Shown in pieces: positions 1 to 12,422 of a stretch of 64,000 nucleotides of DNA (the stretch's first letter is position 1; each line of letters begins with the position of its first letter). The DNA comes from Peteryoungia aggregata LMG 23059 (GTDB lineage: Bacteria; Pseudomonadota; Alphaproteobacteria; Rhizobiales; Rhizobiaceae). A model generated the notes under the pieces. That model saw nothing but the letters and a program-made list of their open reading frames with translations, ran no database searches and was not told where the DNA came from. The stretch lies in NCBI RefSeq assembly GCF_030814435.1, contig NZ_JAUSUW010000004.1, forward strand, positions 124,001-188,000, in the 5' to 3' direction. A program made the position numbers and the translations under genes.

Positions 1-1208
1 CGAATGGCCCGATCCATGTGACCCCGATGCGTGGCGCCACGCATCCGGTCAGTGACGCCTTTCTTGATGCCTGTGACGAGCTCGGTATCCCCCTGAACGA
101 GGATTTCAACGGCGCGACGATCGAAGGCGCCGGCGTCTACGACGTCAACACAAGGCGCGGCCAGCGCTCCCACTCAAGCGCGGAGTATCTGCGACCGGCG
201 CTCAAGCGAGCGAACCTGACGATCGAGCGCGAGGCCCATGCGCGGCGTCTGCTGGTCGAAACCGACGGCAGGGTTTCCGGCGTCGAGGTCATGCAGCATG
301 GCCGGGTGAGAAGCTTCAGCGCTCGCCGCGAGGTGATCCTGGCAGCTGGGGCCGTCGACACGCCCAAGCTGATGCAGCTTTCAGGCTTCGGCGATGGAGC
401 AAACCTGTTTGCCCAGGGCATCGAAACGCGCAAACATCTGCCCGCCGTCGGGCGGAACCTTCAGGACCATCTCTGCGCCAGCTTCTACTACCGCTCGAAG
501 AAACCGACGCTGAACGGCGATTTTGCCAGTGTCATTGGCCAGGCCCGCTTTGGCCTGATGTGGCTGTTGAAGCGCAGCGGCCCCTTTGCGATGAGCGTCA
601 ATCAGGCCGGCGGCTTCTTCCGGGGCTCGCCGGAGGAGATCAGGCCGAACATCCAGCTCTATTTCAACCCGCTCTCCTACCGCATTCCGGACAATCCGCG
701 AGCAGGTCTGACGCCCGAGCCCTATCCTGGCTTCCTGATCGCCTTCAATGCCTGCCGGCCGACGAGCAAGGGGACGGTGACCATCGCGTCACCCGATGCC
801 GCAGACGCACCGCTTATTCGACCGAACTACCTGTCGACGGAGCGGGACATCGCGGAGGTCGTGCAGGGCAGCCGGTTGATGCGGCGGATTGCGGATGCCC
901 GGGCACTGTCGGATTGGGTGGAGGAGGAAGTATCACCGTCCAAGACCGTCGACAGCGACGACAAGCTGCTCGACTATTTCCGCCTTAACAGCGGCTCCAT
1001 CTATCACCTCTGCGGCACCTGCGCGATGGGCAGCGATCCCCGCGAAACTGTGGTGGATGCCCGGCTCCGTGTGCATGGCGTGCCGGGGCTGCGGATCGTC
1101 GATGCCTCTGTCTTCCCGAACATCACGGCAGGCAACATCAACGCGCCGACGATGATGGTCGGCGAAAAGGGTGCGGCGATGATCCTGGAAGACGCTGTCT
1201 CCGCCTGA
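1..1208 (+). CDS. GMC family FAD-dependent oxidoreductase, 5' truncated
   Basis: C-terminal part (about 400 residues) of a glucose-methanol-choline oxidoreductase. These flavoenzymes oxidise alcohols with FAD and are usually about 530-550 residues long, so the N-terminal Rossmann part with the dinucleotide motif lies left of the window. The frame is open to base 3, and the GTG at 18 is internal, not a start. The visible part has the family's C-terminal signature: [10 protein letters not shown] near visible residue 330 with the active-site His, then [20 protein letters not shown] and GEKGA, where the Asn completes the His-Asn pair. It resembles choline dehydrogenase-like members, but the substrate cannot be deduced. 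It converges with the atp operon. Confidence 0.93.
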   Translation, partial: NGPIHVTPMRGATHPVSDAFLDACDELGIPLNEDFNGATIEGAGVYDVNTRRGQRSHSSAEYLRPALKRANLTIEREAHARRLLVETDGRVSGVEVMQHGRVRSFSARREVILAAGAVDTPKLMQLSGFGDGANLFAQGIETRKHLPAVGRNLQDHLCASFYYRSKKPTLNGDFASVIGQARFGLMWLLKRSGPFAMSVNQAGGFFRGSPEEIRPNIQLYFNPLSYRIPDNPRAGLTPEPYPGFLIAFNACRPTSKGTVTIASPDAADAPLIRPNYLSTERDIAEVVQGSRLMRRIADARALSDWVEEEVSPSKTVDSDDKLLDYFRLNSGSIYHLCGTCAMGSDPRETVVDARLRVHGVPGLRIVDASVFPNITAGNINAPTMMVGEKGAAMILEDAVSA

Positions 1209-1220
1209 CATCAGGGCATG

Positions 1221-1247
1221 AAAAAGCCGGACCCGAGGGCCCGGCTT
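1221..1247 (-). terminator. Hairpin terminator after atpC
   Basis: Inverted repeat AAGCCGG (1224-1230) / CCGGCTT (1241-1247). Read on the minus strand it is followed by a run of five T. It sits between the convergent ends of the GMC gene and atpC. The T-run is on the atp side, so it probably ends the atp operon; on the plus strand the trailing bases are weaker. Confidence 0.7.
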
Positions 1248-1274
1248 AAATTCTTGTCGATCGTCAGCAGCCGA

Positions 1275-1682
1275 TCACGCAGCCACGAGAACGCCGTTCA
1301 GGTTGGTGAGCTCAGCGAGATACTGCTCGAGCTTGGTGCGGTGCTCGTGATGCTCGACACCTTCCAGCTCCTTGCGGGCTTCGTCGATGCGCTTCGTCAG
1401 CGTATCAGGCAAAATCTCGGCCAGCGGAACGGCGGATTCGGCGAGCAGCGTGCAGCCGGTCGGCAGGACGTCGGCAAAACCACCGAAGACCACATACTTG
1501 GACACCTGACCGGAAGCGAGCTTCACGGTCACCACGCCCGGCTTGATGGTCGTCATGGTCGGCGCATGATTGGCCATGACGGTCATTTCGCCTTCCGTTG
1601 CCGGAATGACGACTTCGCTGACCTGTTCGGAGAGCAGAAGACGCTCGGGCGAAACGAGCTCAAAGTTGAAATTGTCGGCCAT
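1275..1682 (-). CDS. atpC: F1 ATP synthase epsilon subunit
   Basis: Encodes 135 residues, the normal size for epsilon, the central-stalk subunit that couples gamma rotation to the c-ring and can inhibit hydrolysis. The N-terminal beta-sandwich begins MADNFNFELVSPERLL and contains the typical GEMTVMANHAPTMTT stretch near residues 31-45. A short alpha-helical C-terminal hairpin (about 90-135) follows. It is the last gene of atpHAGDC, 69 bases after atpD, with a hairpin terminator behind it. Confidence 0.97.
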   Translation of the reverse strand: MADNFNFELVSPERLLLSEQVSEVVIPATEGEMTVMANHAPTMTTIKPGVVTVKLASGQVSKYVVFGGFADVLPTGCTLLAESAVPLAEILPDTLTKRIDEARKELEGVEHHEHRTKLEQYLAELTNLNGVLVAA

Positions 1683-1751
1683 GGTCGTTCACTTCTCTGA
1701 TGAAGGATGGAGCGGCACGCGAGGCTTCCCGCGTGCCGGCAGTCCCGATAC

Positions 1752-3215
<1,464 letters not shown>

Positions 3216-3239
3216 TTATCTTACCCTCTTTCCTTAACC

Positions 3240-4118
3240 TCAGAGCGCTTCCGCGCCCGAAATGATTTCAATGAGTTCCTTGGTGATCTGCGCCTGACGC
3301 TGGCGGTTGTACGAAAGCGTCAGCTTGTTGATCATCTCACCGGCATTGCGCGTCGCATTGTCCATGGCGCTCATCTTGGCGCCCATTTCACCAGCAACGT
3401 TTTCGAGCAGGGCCCGGAAAATCTGAACCGAGATGTTGCGCGGGATGAGATCCTCGAGGATCCCAGCCGCATCCGGCTCGTATTCGTAAAGCGCGGATGC
3501 ACCACCCTGCGGAGCAGCTTCGGCCGGAGCGGCCGGGATGATCTGCTGGGCGGTCGGGATCTGGCTGATCACCGACTTGAACTCGGAATAGAACAGCGTG
3601 CAGACATCGAATTCGCCACGCTCGAACATGCCGATGACCTTGCGACCGATGGCATCTGCATTGGTGAAGCCGATACGCTTCACTTCGCGCAGATCCGCAC
3701 GCTCGACGATCATGCCGGCAAATTCGCGGCGCAGGCTGTCGTAGCCCTTCTTGCCAACGCAGAAGATCTTGACCGTCTTGCCCTGGGCCAGGAGCTTGCG
3801 CGCATGGTCACGGGCGAAACGCGAGATCGACGAGTTGAAACCGCCACACAGACCACGCTCGGCGGTGCAGACGACGAGCAGATGCACGTCGTCCTTGCCG
3901 GTGCCGGTCATCAGGCGCGGTGCGCTGTCGTCCGAACCCACGGCTTGCGCGATGTTGGCCAGGACGACACCCATGCGCTGCGAGTACGGGCGGGCAGCCT
4001 CGGCCGCCTCCTGCGCACGACGCAGCTTCGCCGCGGCGACCATCTTCATCGCCTTGGTGATCTTCTGCGTCGCCTTGACGGAGGCGATCCGGTTTTTCAG
4101 ATCCTTAAGTGAAGGCAT
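3240..4118 (-). CDS. atpG: F1 ATP synthase gamma subunit
   Basis: Encodes 292 residues, the usual gamma length; this is the rotating central shaft of F1. The N-terminal helix [20 protein letters not shown] matches the family. So does the C-terminal helix with [13 protein letters not shown] and [20 protein letters not shown], which inserts into the alpha3beta3 ring. The middle carries the Rossmann-like region with [12 protein letters not shown] near residue 88. An Ala/Pro/Gly-rich insertion (near 190-205) is seen in related alphaproteobacterial gammas. Located between atpA and atpD. Confidence 0.97.
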   Translation of the reverse strand: MPSLKDLKNRIASVKATQKITKAMKMVAAAKLRRAQEAAEAARPYSQRMGVVLANIAQAVGSDDSAPRLMTGTGKDDVHLLVVCTAERGLCGGFNSSISRFARDHARKLLAQGKTVKIFCVGKKGYDSLRREFAGMIVERADLREVKRIGFTNADAIGRKVIGMFERGEFDVCTLFYSEFKSVISQIPTAQQIIPAAPAEAAPQGGASALYEYEPDAAGILEDLIPRNISVQIFRALLENVAGEMGAKMSAMDNATRNAGEMINKLTLSYNRQRQAQITKELIEIISGAEAL

Positions 4119-4147
4119 CCGTTATCCGTCCTTGGCTTGAGCCTGAA

Positions 4148-5676
<1,529 letters not shown>

Positions 5677-5677
<1 letters not shown>

Positions 5678-6243
5678 CAGCCAACCTCTTTCAGTGCAAG
5701 CTTAAGGGTGGAAAGTTTGGTGCGAAGGGACGTGTCGATCTGGCGGGAGCCGACCTTCACGATCAGGCCGCCGAGCAGGGAAGGATCGACCGTGACGGAG
5801 ATCGAGACTTCATTGCCGGTAACGCCCTTCAGCGCCGCTTTCAGTTCGGTTTCCTGCTCAGCCGTGAGGGCGTGAGCAGAGGTGACGTCAGCCGTGATCT
5901 CACCCTTGTGACGGGCAGCGATCTGGCGATAGGCAGCCACCATGCCAGGAACGGCAAACAGGCGGCGATTGCTTGCAACGACCTTCAGGAAGTTCAACAC
6001 CAGCGCGTTGAAACCGGCCTTTTCGCCGATAGCGCTGATGGCCTTGACCTGATCTTCGGCCGTGAAGACGGGCGACAGGACCAGACGCTTCAGATCGCCG
6101 CTTTCGTCGATCATCGCCTGGAAACGGTTGAGATCGGCAGCAACGGCGTCAATTGCGCCGCCTTCGAGCGCGAGCTCGAAAAGCGACGAAGCGTAACGCT
6201 CCGCCACGCCTGAAATCACTTGGGATGCGTCTGCCACGGGCAA
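5677..6243 (-). CDS. atpH: F1 ATP synthase delta subunit
   Basis: Encodes 188 residues of the delta (OSCP-like) subunit joining F1 to the peripheral stalk. The body runs from [17 protein letters not shown] to the C-terminal domain with [14 protein letters not shown] place the start at a TTG (6243) because AGGG lies seven bases upstream and the resulting MPVADASQ N-terminus is the usual rhizobial form. The GTG two codons later is the alternative. The open frame extends further to 6345, but that N-terminus looks non-coding. First gene of the operon. The F0 genes (atpI, B, E, F) are not here, as is normal in alphaproteobacteria. Confidence 0.93.
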
Positions 6244-6479
6244 AAAATTCCCTGATCTTGATCCAGGATGCCGGACACCTCGATTGAGGCCTCTCAAACT
6301 CCTGATATCGTTTTGTTTTTCCCCAAAAACACAAGCATGCTGCACTTGCGTTTTCCGAATTTCGCGGTTCGTCTAGCATAGCAGGTCTAGACTCGCAACA
6401 CGCGTATTAACGGTTTGCTCCCTGAGAGCAAGGCCTCGCGGCGTTTTTTGTCCGAAACTGCGTCAAATTGGCGAGACTG

Positions 6480-6495
6480 CAGGGTCAGAACCCTG
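6480..6495 (-). terminator. Weak hairpin after the DUF4345-like gene
   Basis: CAGGGT-CAGA-ACCCTG, a six-pair stem with a tetraloop, just past the stop of the small membrane-protein gene. No T-run follows on the minus strand, so it may only slow transcription. The remaining 6244-6479 region should hold the atp promoter, but I see no clear -35/-10 pair. Confidence 0.3.
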
Positions 6496-6506
6496 TGAAC
6501 CGATCT

Positions 6507-6890
6507 TCAAGTCAGACCAAAGACATAGGCGAGCGTGAGAGAAGCGATCAACACCTGCACAACCAGAAGGAGAAGGTTGCGCCAGGTGCTGCCATGGTCG
6601 GACATGATGGAGAGTATCCGGGCGAAGGCGGAGAGGCCGACAGCGGCTCCAAAGGCGAGATAGACGGTCGGCTGGGCAAGCAGGAGCGCTGTGCCGGCGA
6701 AGCCGACGATCAGTCCGCCAACCGAGCGTGCAGCGCCCAGGCCTTCCGGGCGCCCCTCGGCAGCGGTGAGACCGAGCGCCTTCAGGGTGAGGCCTGGAGC
6801 AAAGAGGACGAAGCAGCCGACAAGCGCTGCTGCGGCAGCGGAGAGGAAGGCCAGTTGCTCGCCAAGTTCAGTGGGGAAGTAGAATTCCAT
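6507..6890 (-). CDS. Small four-helix membrane protein, DUF4345-like
   Basis: Encodes 127 residues, mostly hydrophobic, with about four membrane segments (near 12-32, 52-72, 76-93 and 105-125). The second half, with AARSVGGLIVGFAGTALLL and FARILSIMSDHGSTWRN, resembles DUF4345 proteins (GG.....G, then ARhhS...DG). I give that family only tentatively. No catalytic motif is seen and the function is unknown. It stands alone between priA and the atp operon, on the same strand. Confidence 0.72.
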   Translation of the reverse strand: MEFYFPTELGEQLAFLSAAAAALVGCFVLFAPGLTLKALGLTAAEGRPEGLGAARSVGGLIVGFAGTALLLAQPTVYLAFGAAVGLSAFARILSIMSDHGSTWRNLLLLVVQVLIASLTLAYVFGLT

Positions 6891-7003
6891 GGATCAACCC
6901 GCGATGAAAGAAATCGCCGGGCTTATGCCACGAAACTGGCGTCTGCGGTATGGCCCCCAACGCCTTAATTCGCTGGCGATGCGACGGAAACCGCGCTGAC
7001 CGC

Positions 7004-9217
7004 TCAGAGGAAGCTTTGCGGATCGACATCCACCTGCACTTGGATCGATCGACGCTCCTTCGGCCCCCGTTCCAGCATGCTGCGCACGAAGGCCTGCATG
7101 TCGCTGTTGCGGCGCCCATGCACCAAGAGCCGGAAGCGATGGCGTCCGCGGATCAGGGCCAGTGGCGCCTCAGCCGGACCAAGGATCATGATGCCGCTTT
7201 CATGGGGTGCTGCCTGGCGCAGCCCACGGGCATGGCCTTCCGCTTCGGCGCGCGTATCGGCCGAGACGATGATCGAGACCAGCCGCCCGTAAGGTGGCAG
7301 CTGGGCCCGCTCGCGCTCGGTGATCTCGCGTTCATAAAAGGCGGCCGCATCACCCGATACGATCGCCTGCATGACAGGATGTTGCGGCTGGAAGGTCTGC
7401 AGGAGGCCAAGGCTCTTGCGCCCGGTGCGGCCCGCGCGGCCTGTGACCTGGGAAAGCAGCTGAAAGGTGCGCTCGGCAGCCCGGGGATCGCCGTTCGACA
7501 GACCGATATCCGCATCGATGATGCCGACCAGCGTCATCAGCGGGAAGTTATGTCCCTTGGCGACGAGCTGGGTGCCGATGACGATATCGGCCTCACCATT
7601 GGCGATCGCCTCGAGTTCCAGTCTCAAGCGCTTCACCCCGCCTATATCCGAAGAGAGCACCAGCGTGCGCGCATCGGGAAAGTGCTTTTCCACTTCCTCG
7701 GCGATGCGCTCGACACCTGGGCCGCAGGCAACGAGGTGGTCCAACGTGCCGCATTCCGGGCAGGAATTCGGCGTCGGCTCGTGATAGCCGCATTGGTGGC
7801 ACTGGATCTGGCCACGGAAACGATGCTCGACAAGCCAGCTCGAACATTGCGGGCACTGGAAGCGGTGGCCGCAGACACGGCAGAGCGTCAGCGGCGCGTA
7901 ACCACGCCTGTTCAGGAAGAGCAGCGCCTGTTCGCCGCGCTCCACGGCCTTGCCGACGGATCGCAAAAGGATCGGCGACAGGAACCCACCCCGTTCGGGC
8001 GGCGCGCGACGCATATCGATGAGATGCAGATCCGGCATCGCCGCATCGGCAAAGCGGGTCGGCAGATGGATGCGCGTGTATCGCCCGGCGATGCAGTTGA
8101 CCTGGCTCTCGACGGAGGGCGTCGCCGAGACCAGCACGACCGGGAAGTTTGCAATCCGCGCCCGCACGACCGCCATGTCCCGCGCATTATAAAAGACACG
8201 GTCTTCCTGCTTGAAGGCAGGATCATGCTCTTCGTCGACGATGATCAAGCCCAGATTTTCGAAGGGCAGGAAGAGCGCCGAGCGGGCGCCGGCAACGACG
8301 CGGATCTCGCCGGTCGCCACCTGGCGCCAGACCTTTTCACGCGTGCGGGTCGCAAGATCAGAATGCCATTCGCCGGGCTTGGAGCCGAAGCGATCCTGGA
8401 AGCGTTCGAGGAAGTTGGCCGTAAGCGCGATTTCCGGCAGCAGGATCAGCACCTGCTTGCCCTGTTTCAACGTCTCGGCAATCGCTTCGAAATAGACCTC
8501 CGTCTTGCCGGAGCCCGTCACGCCATCGATCAGGGAAACAGTGAAACCGCCCTTGCGCAGGCTGTCGAGAATCTCTTCGGCCGCCTCCTTCTGCGGACCG
8601 GCGAGCCGGTTCTCCGCGTAGTCAGGATCGGGAGCCGCAACCAGCGGCGGCGGCGGCAGGAAGACCTGTTCGAACACGCCCTGCTTGACGAGACCGTCGA
8701 TGACGCTGGTCGAGACGCCGCTTGCATGAGCAAGCCCGCTTTTGGTCCAGGAGAGACCATCGGCCGCCATCTCCAGCACCTTCTGTCGTGCAGGCGTCAG
8801 ACGCTCAGGCTCGTAGCCGGCATAGCGCAGTCCCTCGATCATCGGCTCCGGATCAAAGGCAGCGGGCGCACGAAGCGCCATGCGGGCGACATAGCCGGGC
8901 GGGGAAAGCGTGTAGGCAGCCACCCAGTCGAGGAAGGTGCGCATGTCCTTGTCGAGCGGCGGGCAATCGAAGACCTTGGTGATTTCCCTGAGCTTCTTCG
9001 GATCAACTGATGTGTCCTCGCCGCCATCCCAGACCACACCGATCACCTGACGCGGCCCGAGCGGCACCTGCACAATCGCACCCGGCTCGACCGTCAGCCC
9101 ATCCGGCACGGCATAACTATAGGCAGTCGGCGCAGGCATGGGCACGAGCACCGGCACCACCTTGCGGCGCGGTGTCTCGAACAGCTCCCCGAACAGGCTT
9201 TTCGAATCGTCCTTCAT
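7004..9217 (-). CDS. priA: Primosomal replication restart helicase PriA
   Basis: Encodes 737 residues. PriA is a 3'-5' superfamily 2 helicase that recognises stalled or D-loop forks and reloads the replisome. The N-terminal 3'-BD DNA-binding domain (about 20-115) is followed by a winged-helix region. Walker A GVTGSGKT is at 232-239 and DEEH at 328-331. A zinc-binding insertion has eight Cys (446, 449, 455, 458, 473, 476, 486, 489), followed by the helicase C-terminal and PriA C-terminal domains. All key residues are present. Transcribed after the acyltransferase gene, with a 60-base gap. Confidence 0.97.
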   Translation of the reverse strand: MKDDSKSLFGELFETPRRKVVPVLVPMPAPTAYSYAVPDGLTVEPGAIVQVPLGPRQVIGVVWDGGEDTSVDPKKLREITKVFDCPPLDKDMRTFLDWVAAYTLSPPGYVARMALRAPAAFDPEPMIEGLRYAGYEPERLTPARQKVLEMAADGLSWTKSGLAHASGVSTSVIDGLVKQGVFEQVFLPPPPLVAAPDPDYAENRLAGPQKEAAEEILDSLRKGGFTVSLIDGVTGSGKTEVYFEAIAETLKQGKQVLILLPEIALTANFLERFQDRFGSKPGEWHSDLATRTREKVWRQVATGEIRVVAGARSALFLPFENLGLIIVDEEHDPAFKQEDRVFYNARDMAVVRARIANFPVVLVSATPSVESQVNCIAGRYTRIHLPTRFADAAMPDLHLIDMRRAPPERGGFLSPILLRSVGKAVERGEQALLFLNRRGYAPLTLCRVCGHRFQCPQCSSWLVEHRFRGQIQCHQCGYHEPTPNSCPECGTLDHLVACGPGVERIAEEVEKHFPDARTLVLSSDIGGVKRLRLELEAIANGEADIVIGTQLVAKGHNFPLMTLVGIIDADIGLSNGDPRAAERTFQLLSQVTGRAGRTGRKSLGLLQTFQPQHPVMQAIVSGDAAAFYEREITERERAQLPPYGRLVSIIVSADTRAEAEGHARGLRQAAPHESGIMILGPAEAPLALIRGRHRFRLLVHGRRNSDMQAFVRSMLERGPKERRSIQVQVDVDPQSFL

Positions 9218-9277
9218 CGGGCTGCAACTTGCCCCCTGAAGAACAGAAAGAAAACAGGCTTTATGTACGGGGAGAAA

Positions 9278-10171
9278 TCAGCGGAAACTGCGGTCGGGAT
9301 CGGCAGGCAGCTGATGGACGGTGTAATCCTCCAGCGCCCGGGTCACCTCGGCGGGATCCCCGTCGAGAGCCTCGACCGGAATCAGATTGCCGACGGTGAA
9401 ATCGAAACGACCGCCGCGCTTGTTGAGAAGCTCGTAAAAGACGGTCATGTCGCGCAGTTCCGTCGACCAGCGGGCAAACCAGTAGAACAGGCCGGAATTA
9501 CGCGCCTTCATGTTCACCGGCAGGATCGGCAGATTGTATTTGCGCGCAAGCGAGATGGCAGACGTCTTCCAGGGCCGCTCGTTGAGCTTGCCCTCATCCC
9601 AATAGGCGATGCGGCCGGACGGAAAGAGCACGGTTGCCCTGCCCTCTTCTACGGCCCGCGTGGTGAGTTTCAGCGTTTCGCGCGCCTTGAGCTTCGACTT
9701 GTGCTCTTCGCGCCATTCCACGGGGATGATGATTTCGGCAAGCCGCGGATTGACCCTGACGGCATCGCGGTTGGCGAAGAAGGTCATGTCGGGACGGCGG
9801 TCTTTCAGCAGATCATACATCGCAACCCCGTCGGCAATGCCGGTCGGGTGATTGCTGACCAGGATGAAGCCCCCGGATGACGGGATGCGATCAGCATGTC
9901 GGACCTGGATATCGAGGCCAAGAGCAGCGCTCAGATAGTCGAACACCTGCGGACCCGGCAGGTTGGCAACATCATTGGCGAACTGGATCGCCTTGTCGTA
10001 GCGCAGAACGCTATAGAGAAAGGGCCGCATGACGGGCCAGAGCGGATGCTCGACGAGCTTCTGTCCACGCTCGGCAATCAGCGTGTCGACGATATGCCCG
10101 GGGCGACCGTGGGAAAGAAGCGACAGGGTGTCGGTGACGCTTGCGAAGGTGGAGACGGGAGAGCGGCGCAT
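9278..10171 (-). CDS. PlsC-like lysophospholipid acyltransferase
   Basis: Encodes 297 residues from the ATG at 10171, chosen because GAGG stands nine bases upstream; the frame is open further up but without coding character. It resembles the glycerolipid acyltransferase (PlsC/LPLAT) superfamily. The block I motif appears as SNHPTGIADG with His108 and Asp114, so the spacing is HX5D rather than the classic HX4D. FPSGRIAYWDEG is the block III-like stretch. It probably acylates a lysolipid or related acceptor at the inner membrane; the exact substrate is unknown. Divergent from xerC. Confidence 0.85.
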   Translation of the reverse strand: MRRSPVSTFASVTDTLSLLSHGRPGHIVDTLIAERGQKLVEHPLWPVMRPFLYSVLRYDKAIQFANDVANLPGPQVFDYLSAALGLDIQVRHADRIPSSGGFILVSNHPTGIADGVAMYDLLKDRRPDMTFFANRDAVRVNPRLAEIIIPVEWREEHKSKLKARETLKLTTRAVEEGRATVLFPSGRIAYWDEGKLNERPWKTSAISLARKYNLPILPVNMKARNSGLFYWFARWSTELRDMTVFYELLNKRGGRFDFTVGNLIPVEALDGDPAEVTRALEDYTVHQLPADPDRSFR

Positions 10172-10316
10172 CAGCAAATACCTCGCCAGAGTTCCAGAGG
10201 CGTTCTGGCAGCGATTTGTGATCCGTTCATGACAGCCCCGGCATTCGTCTTTCGTTAACCCTCCCGCGCCATCGTGCGAGGGCTGGCCGACACCCAACAA
10301 CGCGGAAGGCGCGAAA

Positions 10317-11240
10317 TTGATCCAGGCAGACGAAAAACTCCTCGGCGAACGCGCCGCCTGGCTGGAAAGCCTTGGCGCCGAGCGTCGGCTGTCGGGCAAT
10401 ACGCTGGAAGCCTATGAACGCGACACGCGGCAATTCCTTCAGTTCCTGTCCACCCATGTCGGCGGCATGGTCAAGATCCGCGATATCGAGGCGCTGCGCC
10501 CGGCGGATCTGCGCGGCTTCCTTGCCCATCGCCGAAAGGACGGGGCCGGTGCGCGAACGCTCGGTCGCCATTTGGCGGGCTTGCGCTCCTTCCTGCGTCA
10601 CCTGGAACGCAAGGGCCTGGTCAATGCGGCGGGTGCGAGTGCGATCCGCTCACCGAAGCAGCCGAAATCCCTGCCCAAGCCACTCAGCGACCGTCAGGCT
10701 CTGGCCGTCGTCGCGATCGACACGCAGATGCACGAAGAGCCCTGGATCGCGGCCCGTGACGCAGCCGTGCTCTCGCTCCTGTATGGATGCGGTCTTCGCA
10801 TCTCCGAGGCACTCGGGCTGACACCCGACGTTTTCCAGGGCAGACCGACCAGTCTGCGCATCACCGGCAAGGGCGGCAAGATGCGACTAGTGCCGTTGCT
10901 TCCGGTCGTCATGGAGGCGGTCGAAACCTATTATGGCCTCTGCCCTTATCATCTCGAACCCGGCGCTCCCCTCTTTCGGGGTGCCCGTGGTGGACCGCTT
11001 CAGCCGGCGATCATCCAGCGCGAGATGCAGAAGCTGCGCTCGGCCCTCGGCCTGCCGGATTCGGCCACGCCGCATGCGCTACGCCATTCCTTTGCGACCC
11101 ATCTTCTCGGCAGCGGCGGGGACTTGAGGACGATCCAGGAACTGCTTGGCCATGCGAGCCTCTCGACCACACAGATCTACACCGGTGTCGACAGCGCACG
11201 CCTGCTCGACATCTACGATCGCGCCCATCCCCGCGCGTGA
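10317..11240 (+). CDS. xerC: Tyrosine recombinase XerC
   Basis: Encodes 307 residues, the normal Xer size. Xer recombinases resolve chromosome dimers at dif during division. The N-terminal SAM-like DNA-binding domain (about 5-100) includes LSGNTLEAYERDTRQFLQF. The catalytic domain has R161 (GCGLRISEAL), K185 (GKGGK), H253 and R256 (HALRHSFATH), H279 (LLGHASLSTTQ) and nucleophile Y288, so the set is complete. The start is a TTG with GGAAGG seven bases upstream. XerC rather than XerD is my reading of overall similarity. No mobile element is nearby, so this is not a phage integrase. Confidence 0.93.
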   Translation: MIQADEKLLGERAAWLESLGAERRLSGNTLEAYERDTRQFLQFLSTHVGGMVKIRDIEALRPADLRGFLAHRRKDGAGARTLGRHLAGLRSFLRHLERKGLVNAAGASAIRSPKQPKSLPKPLSDRQALAVVAIDTQMHEEPWIAARDAAVLSLLYGCGLRISEALGLTPDVFQGRPTSLRITGKGGKMRLVPLLPVVMEAVETYYGLCPYHLEPGAPLFRGARGGPLQPAIIQREMQKLRSALGLPDSATPHALRHSFATHLLGSGGDLRTIQELLGHASLSTTQIYTGVDSARLLDIYDRAHPRA

Positions 11241-11330
11241 CGAGAGCCGATCTCGCCCGCGTTAACCAAGATCCTTAATCGAACGTGAGGGCGATCGCTT
11301 CTATTCTCCGGACTTCTGACAGGAGACGAC

Positions 11331-12422
11331 ATGAACGCGCATCGCCTTTTCACGCTGCGACCGACCCTGCCGCGCCTTTCGCCGTCCGAGATCGGTCTCT
11401 GGATCGCCGGCGCGCTGCCGCTTGTGCTTGTCGCCCTGCTGCTGGCTACCCTGCTTGCGGTCAGCCCTGCCCGCGCATCCGATACCGCCTGCCATGGCGA
11501 GAACCTGCTCGTGGCCATGGAAAAGAATAAACCGGAAGAGCTTGCGAAGATCCGCGCGGAAGCCGCCAAGGTGCCGAATGGCCAAGGTATCTTCTGGAAG
11601 GTCGAGAAGGAGGGGCTCAAGCCTTCTTATCTGCTCGGCACCATGCATGTCACCGATCCCCGCGTTCTCACCATGCCGAACGGCGCCCGCGAAGCGGCGG
11701 CAGCGGCAGATGTGGTCGTCATCGAATCAGACGAGATCCTCGACGAGCAGAAGGCCGCCGCTTCGCTGCTCATGCATCCCGAACTCACCATGTTCACGGA
11801 CGGCAAGTCCGTGAATGACCACCTCGACGCTACGGAACTCGCTAAACTGGAATCCGGCCTGAAGGAGCGCGGTCTCGCGCTTGGCGCCGTTGCCCGGATG
11901 AAGCCTTGGATCCTCGCGAGCTTCGTTGCGCTCCCCGCCTGCGAAATGTCGCGCAAGGCAGCCGGCGCCTCCTTCCTCGACAAGCAGATCGCGGAAGATG
12001 CGGTCAAAGCCGGCAAGCCGATCGCCGGGCTCGAAACCCTCGTGGAACAGCTCGAAGCCATGGCCGACCTGCCGGTCGACTTTCATTTCAAAGCTCTGAT
12101 CGAGACGATCGCGCTCGGCGACAAGATGGAAGACGTCATCGAGACGATGACCGAGCTTTATCTCGCCGGTGACATCGGCATGACCATGCCCATGCTGAAG
12201 GCCGTGGCCCCGACCGAGTCAGGCGAAGACGAGAGCGCCTATGCCGCCTTCGAGACGCGGATCGTCCGCGACCGCAACCTGGTGATGGCCGAAGGCAGCA
12301 AGCAGCATCTCGCAAAGGGCAATGCCTTCATCGCCGTCGGTGCACTGCATCTGCCGGGCGAAGAAGGCTTGGTCGAACTTCTGCGCGGCCAGGGCTACAC
12401 CGTTACGCGGATCGACGGCTGA
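11331..12422 (+). CDS. TraB/GumN family protein, membrane-anchored or secreted
   Basis: Encodes 363 residues with an AGGAG site six bases before the ATG. A hydrophobic segment (about 22-44) ending in SPARASDT suggests a long signal peptide or an N-terminal anchor, so the body should be periplasmic. The TraB/PrgY/GumN (former DUF399/TIKI-like) fold is supported by SYLLGTMHVTD with H106 and by AVGALHLPGEEGLVELL with H340. Such conserved His positions suggest a metal-dependent hydrolase, but no activity is established for this branch. Its last 20 bases overlap the convergent DUF2867 gene. Confidence 0.88.
   Translation: MNAHRLFTLRPTLPRLSPSEIGLWIAGALPLVLVALLLATLLAVSPARASDTACHGENLLVAMEKNKPEELAKIRAEAAKVPNGQGIFWKVEKEGLKPSYLLGTMHVTDPRVLTMPNGAREAAAAADVVVIESDEILDEQKAAASLLMHPELTMFTDGKSVNDHLDATELAKLESGLKERGLALGAVARMKPWILASFVALPACEMSRKAAGASFLDKQIAEDAVKAGKPIAGLETLVEQLEAMADLPVDFHFKALIETIALGDKMEDVIETMTELYLAGDIGMTMPMLKAVAPTESGEDESAYAAFETRIVRDRNLVMAEGSKQHLAKGNAFIAVGALHLPGEEGLVELLRGQGYTVTRIDG

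Noticed and set aside
6244-6345. Longer atpH N-terminus
   Set aside because: The added residues are unlike any delta subunit; a Shine-Dalgarno sits before the TTG at 6243.
6950-9010. 686-codon plus-strand frame
   Set aside because: Antisense shadow of priA; low-complexity Arg-rich product.
10317-11240. XerC considered as a phage or island integrase
   Set aside because: Length, domain layout and core-gene neighbours fit chromosomal Xer; no attachment-site repeats, tRNA gene or phage genes nearby.
11262-11278. TTAA pair before the TraB-like gene considered as a CtrA box
   Set aside because: Spacing is nine bases, not seven.
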